From Stichopus chloronotus (lineage: Eukaryota > Echinodermata > Holothuroidea > Aspidochirotida > Stichopodidae), in assembly GCA_021234535.1 (NCBI GenBank), contig CM037850.1, positions 19,047,388 to 19,111,387 on the forward strand: DNA of 64,000 nucleotides. Reading direction: 5' to 3'. Below, in pieces: positions 60,401-64,000 of the stretch (positions are counted from its first letter, which is position 1; each line of letters starts with the position of its first letter). A program made the translations under genes and the position numbers. The notes under the pieces are model-generated. The model did not search any database. It saw nothing but the letters and a program-made list of their open reading frames with translations, and was not told the DNA's origin.

Positions 60401-60943
60401 GACGAAACTGTGACCCACCTCAGCAGTTACAACCAGCTGGTGATTTATCTTGCTGCAATATCTGCTACGTCGGTTTTAATGGCTGCGTGTGCATGTTGTT
60501 ACTATTTCGTAACAACCCGCAGGCATGTTCGGAAGGACGCAGTTGGGTCCTCAGAAGAAAACGACTTCTCCTCCGAAATGCCCTCACTTGATAATCCTGG
60601 AGGTAGTCACGTCATACAACTGAATGAATATGCCGCTTACAGCGAACTAAACGATAGCAGAGAAAAAATACTCGGTGACGAAAAAGATCCAATTAAGATA
60701 ACCAAGAAGAGACGAAACTCTGAGGAAGACGCTTCCGTAGCTACCAATGACGTTAAAGGAGGTGATAGAGAGGATGCTTCTAGGGAGGTTGGTGCTTCAA
60801 ATAAGGATGAAAATGATGTTGACGATGATGATGAAGATTATTCCATTGTAGGCAACGGCAAACGTACCACTGGGGTAGACTCAGATGTGTCTCCGGTGAT
60901 ATATGCAACTGTCGACAAAACAAAAAACAAAAACGAAATCTAA
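57088..60943 (+). CDS. Type I membrane receptor with Ig-like ectodomain and ITIM-like tail
   Basis: Three coding exons I can join (57088-57498, 59087-59216, 60069-60943) give 471 aa. Residues 1-23 are a signal peptide (VFLLMAISFWITNTNA). The first Cys-rich domain has GEQLTLNCN, FWTA and VSEDTIGYAKC, an Ig-like pattern with extra cysteines; the second (TVAYLVLDEEETVTVRC, then CAVICTVADHCQITLVIHV) has the strand pattern but no obvious Trp. A Ser/Thr/Pro stalk follows, then one TM helix (about 304-328, LVIYLAAISATSVLMAAC), a basic stop-transfer (TTRRHVRK) and a long acidic tail. Tail tyrosines sit in YSEL (371), YSIV (438) and VIYATV (459); the last fits the ITIM consensus (V/I/L/S)xYxx(V/I/L). 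This suggests a phosphotyrosine-signalling surface receptor, perhaps in immunity or adhesion. Ligand and family are unknown. An in-frame ATG at 57052 exists, but 57088 starts the signal peptide directly. Confidence 0.78.
58501..58516. repeat. Poly-G tract
   Basis: A run of about 15 G followed by TATATATA, in the first intron between coding exons of the Ig-like receptor. Confidence 0.9.
59087..59216 (+). CDS. Ig-like receptor, domain 2 first half
   Basis: Acceptor TTTTCTCAG, donor GTAAGT, 130 nt, phase 0 in and 1 out: ETVTVRCQESAMISNNCSDP. Confidence 0.75.
59590..60030 (+). repeat. Imperfect (CAT)n tract in receptor intron
   Basis: About 440 bases of CAT/ATC triplets with CGT, CTT and CAC variants; it ends about 40 bases before the last exon's acceptor. 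One frame is open throughout and would read as His-rich. Confidence 0.95.
60069..60943 (+). CDS. Ig-like receptor, last exon: domain 2 end, stalk, TM, tail
   Basis: Acceptor CTTTTTGTAG; 290 codons to TAA. Holds the Thr/Ser stalk, TM helix, acidic DVDDDDEDYSIV stretch and VIYATV. The open frame extends upstream through the intronic (CAT)n, but splice phase fixes the exon start. Confidence 0.82.
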
Positions 60944-61015
60944 GGCTTGAACTGGCACAATATGTGTAATAATCCCGATAACTTTCCATGTCTTCCTAAA
61001 GATGAAGTAAATGAT

Positions 61016-61021
61016 AATAAA
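61016..61021 (+). terminator. AATAAA polyadenylation signal, Ig-like receptor
   Basis: AATAAA 73 bases after the TAA stop; a second lies near 61104. Confidence 0.6.
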
Positions 61022-61109
61022 ATAGGTTTGGTGTAGAGTGCAAAAAAAAAAAATAACACGTTCCTGAAACCGATACTTGTGGACACGGAATGATAGATTA
61101 TTGAAATAA

Positions 61110-63521
61110 AGAAATAAATTACACAGTATTTCCCATATTATCATTTTTATTCCATTTCTCACAGATGGAAATTCAGTAATTTTTTTGAAAAAGAAGTTTT
61201 TCACCCAAAACTTTAAAAATTCAAATGATTTTTTCCGTACCGGAAACTCATTTCATTCTTAATGCTTTGAGAAAATGAAACTATTGACGATGCTTATTGA
61301 TGAGCCCGAGTGGCTTAAGAATGATCAAAGCTATTTCCTTTGTATACCCAGTTGGTGTAATTTAAACGCATTACTTCCCCTTAATTGAACAAAAAAAAAA
61401 ACAGTATTATGCGAGTCATATGACATTGCATAAATTAGGAAGGTTCTGAATATTAAATTCCCATTTTTCATTATCCTATAATGACAGTAACACAGATACC
61501 CGACAGGAAATGTGGCTCGCACTGTTAAGTTTGATACCTAAGTGGGAATTTATCTTATCATAATTGCAGCCCAGACTACTTAATTTAAAAAATTTCTGCT
61601 CCATCGCTTCTTATGTCTCTCGATAAGATACAGTGTTGTGTGAAGTTCACTGATCATATATGCAGGAAATATCTCACAAAAATAAAGTAAACGAAAATAA
61701 CGAATTATTTTAGTAGACCTAAATAGTCGAAGTACAAATCAATAGGTTGTGACGTAGTAGCGACAAATGTTGTTTGCATATTTCCATTAATGTTTATTAC
61801 ACGCAAGGTGGACTCCTGTTCTTACCTTTACATTTGACGATGAAACCCAATTAGTTTCAAGCCCAACTTTCAAAGCGGTATTTACATTTAAAGATGCTCT
61901 ACAGGCAGGTATGTTTGTGATAGGAGTATAGATCATCTCATGTATTAAATCAGTTTTATTTTTGATGGAGGTTTTCTTCAAGCCAATGAAACCAACCAGA
62001 CGTCAGCTACAAATGAAACGATCCCATATTTGCATTAACTAAACTGAATCAATAGAAACCTGTTGATGTTATTAATTTTTCATCGTAAATGTATAGCTTT
62101 GGAACTTTTATTTTTTATGGCATTTTATTTATATTTTGCAAACACTATTCACCCATCGACGTTTGTTTTTTGAAACAGTAGTGACAGAATTTCATGAATA
62201 TTTCTCTTTTTTTGTCTTTCATAACCTGTTACATAACCTATTTGATCTCCTACAGTAAAGGTCAATGCCTTTCTTTCACCAATCAATTTGTTGATTGTGT
62301 GTTCATGAAAATGCAACAAGTGAACACATTTCTTTATTGTGTTTTAGATACTATTGCCTTAAACATTGAACCTAAATATTACGCATTAGTCTACCAGTAT
62401 TCCATGCATATAGTTTGAGTCAGATTTTCTGAAATGACGTACGTGACAGTATTATATTAAAAACCACAACATGAATAAAAAGAAATAAAAAAAAAATCAC
62501 GAGCACAGAATACAAAAATAAAGAAAGAACTAAAGTAAACTTCCAGTAGTACCTCCGGCAGATAAACAAAGCTTTCCACAAGTATAAGGCTCATATGCCA
62601 TACCTTGCTTATTACAAAATTATGGAATCTTAGGTACAGGTAGATTTTCTTGAATCATACGCTTAGTTGATGTTTACAATATGTTTACAATTGACATTGA
62701 GTGGACCGGTGTTAAGTGGCGTTTAAACTGCCGACACTGCATTACATTCAATGTGAACTTTACCTAATATCTAAAAGCAAATGATCCGCGCTACGCACTG
62801 ATACACCTCCCTGGATACACACATTGACGCTAGCCTTATCATGATGGACACTTAAATTGCTTTTTGCAAGTCATTACTTTCCTATGGTGTTTACCAGGTG
62901 GTCTGACAGCGTTCGTACATCGACCACTCATACTGACTCAATAACCCGTTGTCCAGGACATCGAGAGACCATCCAGGCCCGGGTACAGAGTACGACCAGG
63001 GAGATGTTGTTAAACCTCTTAGGTACGACAATCCTTCAATCAAGTCACTTGCTAACATAGGCCTACATTGAAATGAGGAGGACAATATTCTAGGAAAAAT
63101 GCGAGGGAAGAGCGTGGAGGAGGGGGGGGGGGGGATATCAGGACTGTGAGAGCCGGCATAAATATTAGGGTACTTAAGAACTATATTTAAGCAGAGCGCT
63201 TTACCTACACTGACCCTAAGCAGGCAAGAAATTTTTGCCTTTACCAACCCACATACGGCTGTAAAAGTACTTCCCGGGTGTTTTAAGCTGCATGTAAGCA
63301 ACCTTGAAATGGGGATCTCGTGTCTGCAGTTTCTCAATTCATGAGAAAAAAAAATCACTCTAAGTATGATAAATGATAACACATCTCAGATAGGCTGAGA
63401 TGGTACAGTAATCAATTGTTTTCACCCTCATTCAATTAATCTTGGAGTGATTTTCAAATATATAGCCGGAAGAGGGTTAGCTGAATATACATCCTCAGCC
63501 CTCCACTTTACTTGTTTTCAT
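61110..63521. other. Intergenic stretch, no confident gene
   Basis: Only weak signals: a 73-nt minus-strand segment at 61826-61898 with good splice consensus (see rejected items), a poly-G tract at 63122-63133, and unsupported ORFs. Confidence 0.5.
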
Positions 63522-63605
63522 TTAGAACTGGGTCTTCAAGGCTGCCCATTCAGCTTTTCTATAGGAACCATTCATCCGAATTTCTTCCCCAGCAAGTTGT
63601 CGTTC
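63522..63605 (-). CDS. Probable terminal coding exon of a gene beyond the right edge
   Basis: After a CTTTAG acceptor the minus strand encodes ERQLAGEEIRMNGSYRKAEW and seven more residues to TAA: 27 codons, charged, amphipathic and protein-like. No upstream partner exon could be placed with certainty within the 395 bases left. Product not recognised. Confidence 0.4.
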   Translation of the reverse strand, partial: ERQLAGEEIRMNGSYRKAEWAALKTQF

Positions 63606-63754
63606 CTAAAGATTTAAACAATTTTATAAATGTGCAACACGTTTGCCATGTTGAATAATGAGTGACTAAAGAATGAATCAAAAACGTATTAAACTTGTTA
63701 TTGTGATAATTTTCCCCTTAAAAAAATACTCCCCGGTCAACTTCCAATGGTGGT

Positions 63755-63946
63755 GGGGGGGGGGGGGTGTCCGAAAGGAACATTCCGGAGTGAGTTTTGC
63801 GGTCACGGTTTTGACTTTCAAATTCTTTCGCACTCGCGTATATTATTACAACACCTGATTTGGGGGAACCCCGCATTTGTTCGGAATACGATAGATTTGA
63901 CCCCCTTGCCCCTCCCCCCCCCCCCACACACACACACACACACTCG
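63755..63946. repeat. Poly-G and poly-C/(CA)n tracts
   Basis: G-run at about 63755-63768 and a C-run passing into CACACA at about 63909-63943. Low-complexity, likely error-prone in sequencing. Confidence 0.8.
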
Positions 63947-64000
63947 CTTACTCTTACCGGTTAAGCGTTGTCATCTAAAAAAGCACTTTGCAAACTTATA

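Noticed and set aside
61826..61898. 73-nt minus-strand segment with TGTAG acceptor and GTAAGA donor (ALKVGLETNWVSSSNVK)
   Set aside because: Faintly porin-like beta-strand pattern, but no partner exon on either side and too short to support.
62891..63382. 163-codon minus-strand ORF
   Set aside because: Crosses a poly-C/G tract, odd composition, no recognisable domain; treated as chance.

Overview
The window is AT-rich animal nuclear DNA with multi-exon genes, GT-AG introns and abundant micro- and minisatellites. A phenylalanine hydroxylase-type gene whose internal exon lengths and phases match the human gene almost exactly, a CLCA gene and an Ig-like receptor gene point to a marine invertebrate, probably a deuterostome such as an echinoderm. 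The species is inferred, not proven. No bacterial, viral, CRISPR or tRNA features were seen.

Layout. (1) 147-203, minus: first coding exon of an aromatic amino acid hydroxylase (AAAH) gene that runs off the left edge. (2) 204-10153: no confident gene; degenerate repeats, a ~160 bp tandem repeat (6316-6720) and an unassigned ORF (2136-2492). (3) 10154-20232, minus: a second AAAH copy, PAH-like, 12 recognisable exons. It carries an in-frame TAA in exon 6 (a Glu codon in relatives), two consecutive 5' splice sites reading AT instead of GT, a 21-nt in-frame loss of the pterin loop, a probable TAA in exon 2 and no recognisable last tetramerisation exon. It looks like a pseudogenised tandem duplicate. 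(4) 22755-39333, minus: a complete CLCA gene, 17 exons, 964 codons in frame, with metalloprotease HExxH, VWA MIDAS and a GPI-anchor-like tail. Intron 9 holds a 38-bp minisatellite with 152-bp higher-order structure; intron 6 holds a long tetranucleotide array. (5) 39334-51364: no confident gene; (TA)n array, direct repeats and degenerate repeats. (6) 51489-52442, plus: a two-exon gene for a 230-aa mainly helical protein that I do not recognise. (7) 57088-60943, plus: a four-exon type I membrane receptor of 471 aa with Ig-like ectodomain, Ser/Thr stalk, one TM helix and a tail with ITIM-like tyrosine motifs; a (CAT)n tract fills the end of its last intron. (8) 63522-63605, minus: a probable terminal coding exon of a gene lying beyond the right edge.

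The two AAAH copies are head-to-tail on one strand and form a tandem family with one decayed member. CLCA, the orphan gene and the Ig-like receptor are independent genes; nothing in the sequence ties them into a pathway. All exon models come from reading splice sites, phases and family similarity by eye; no alignment program or transcript data were used.
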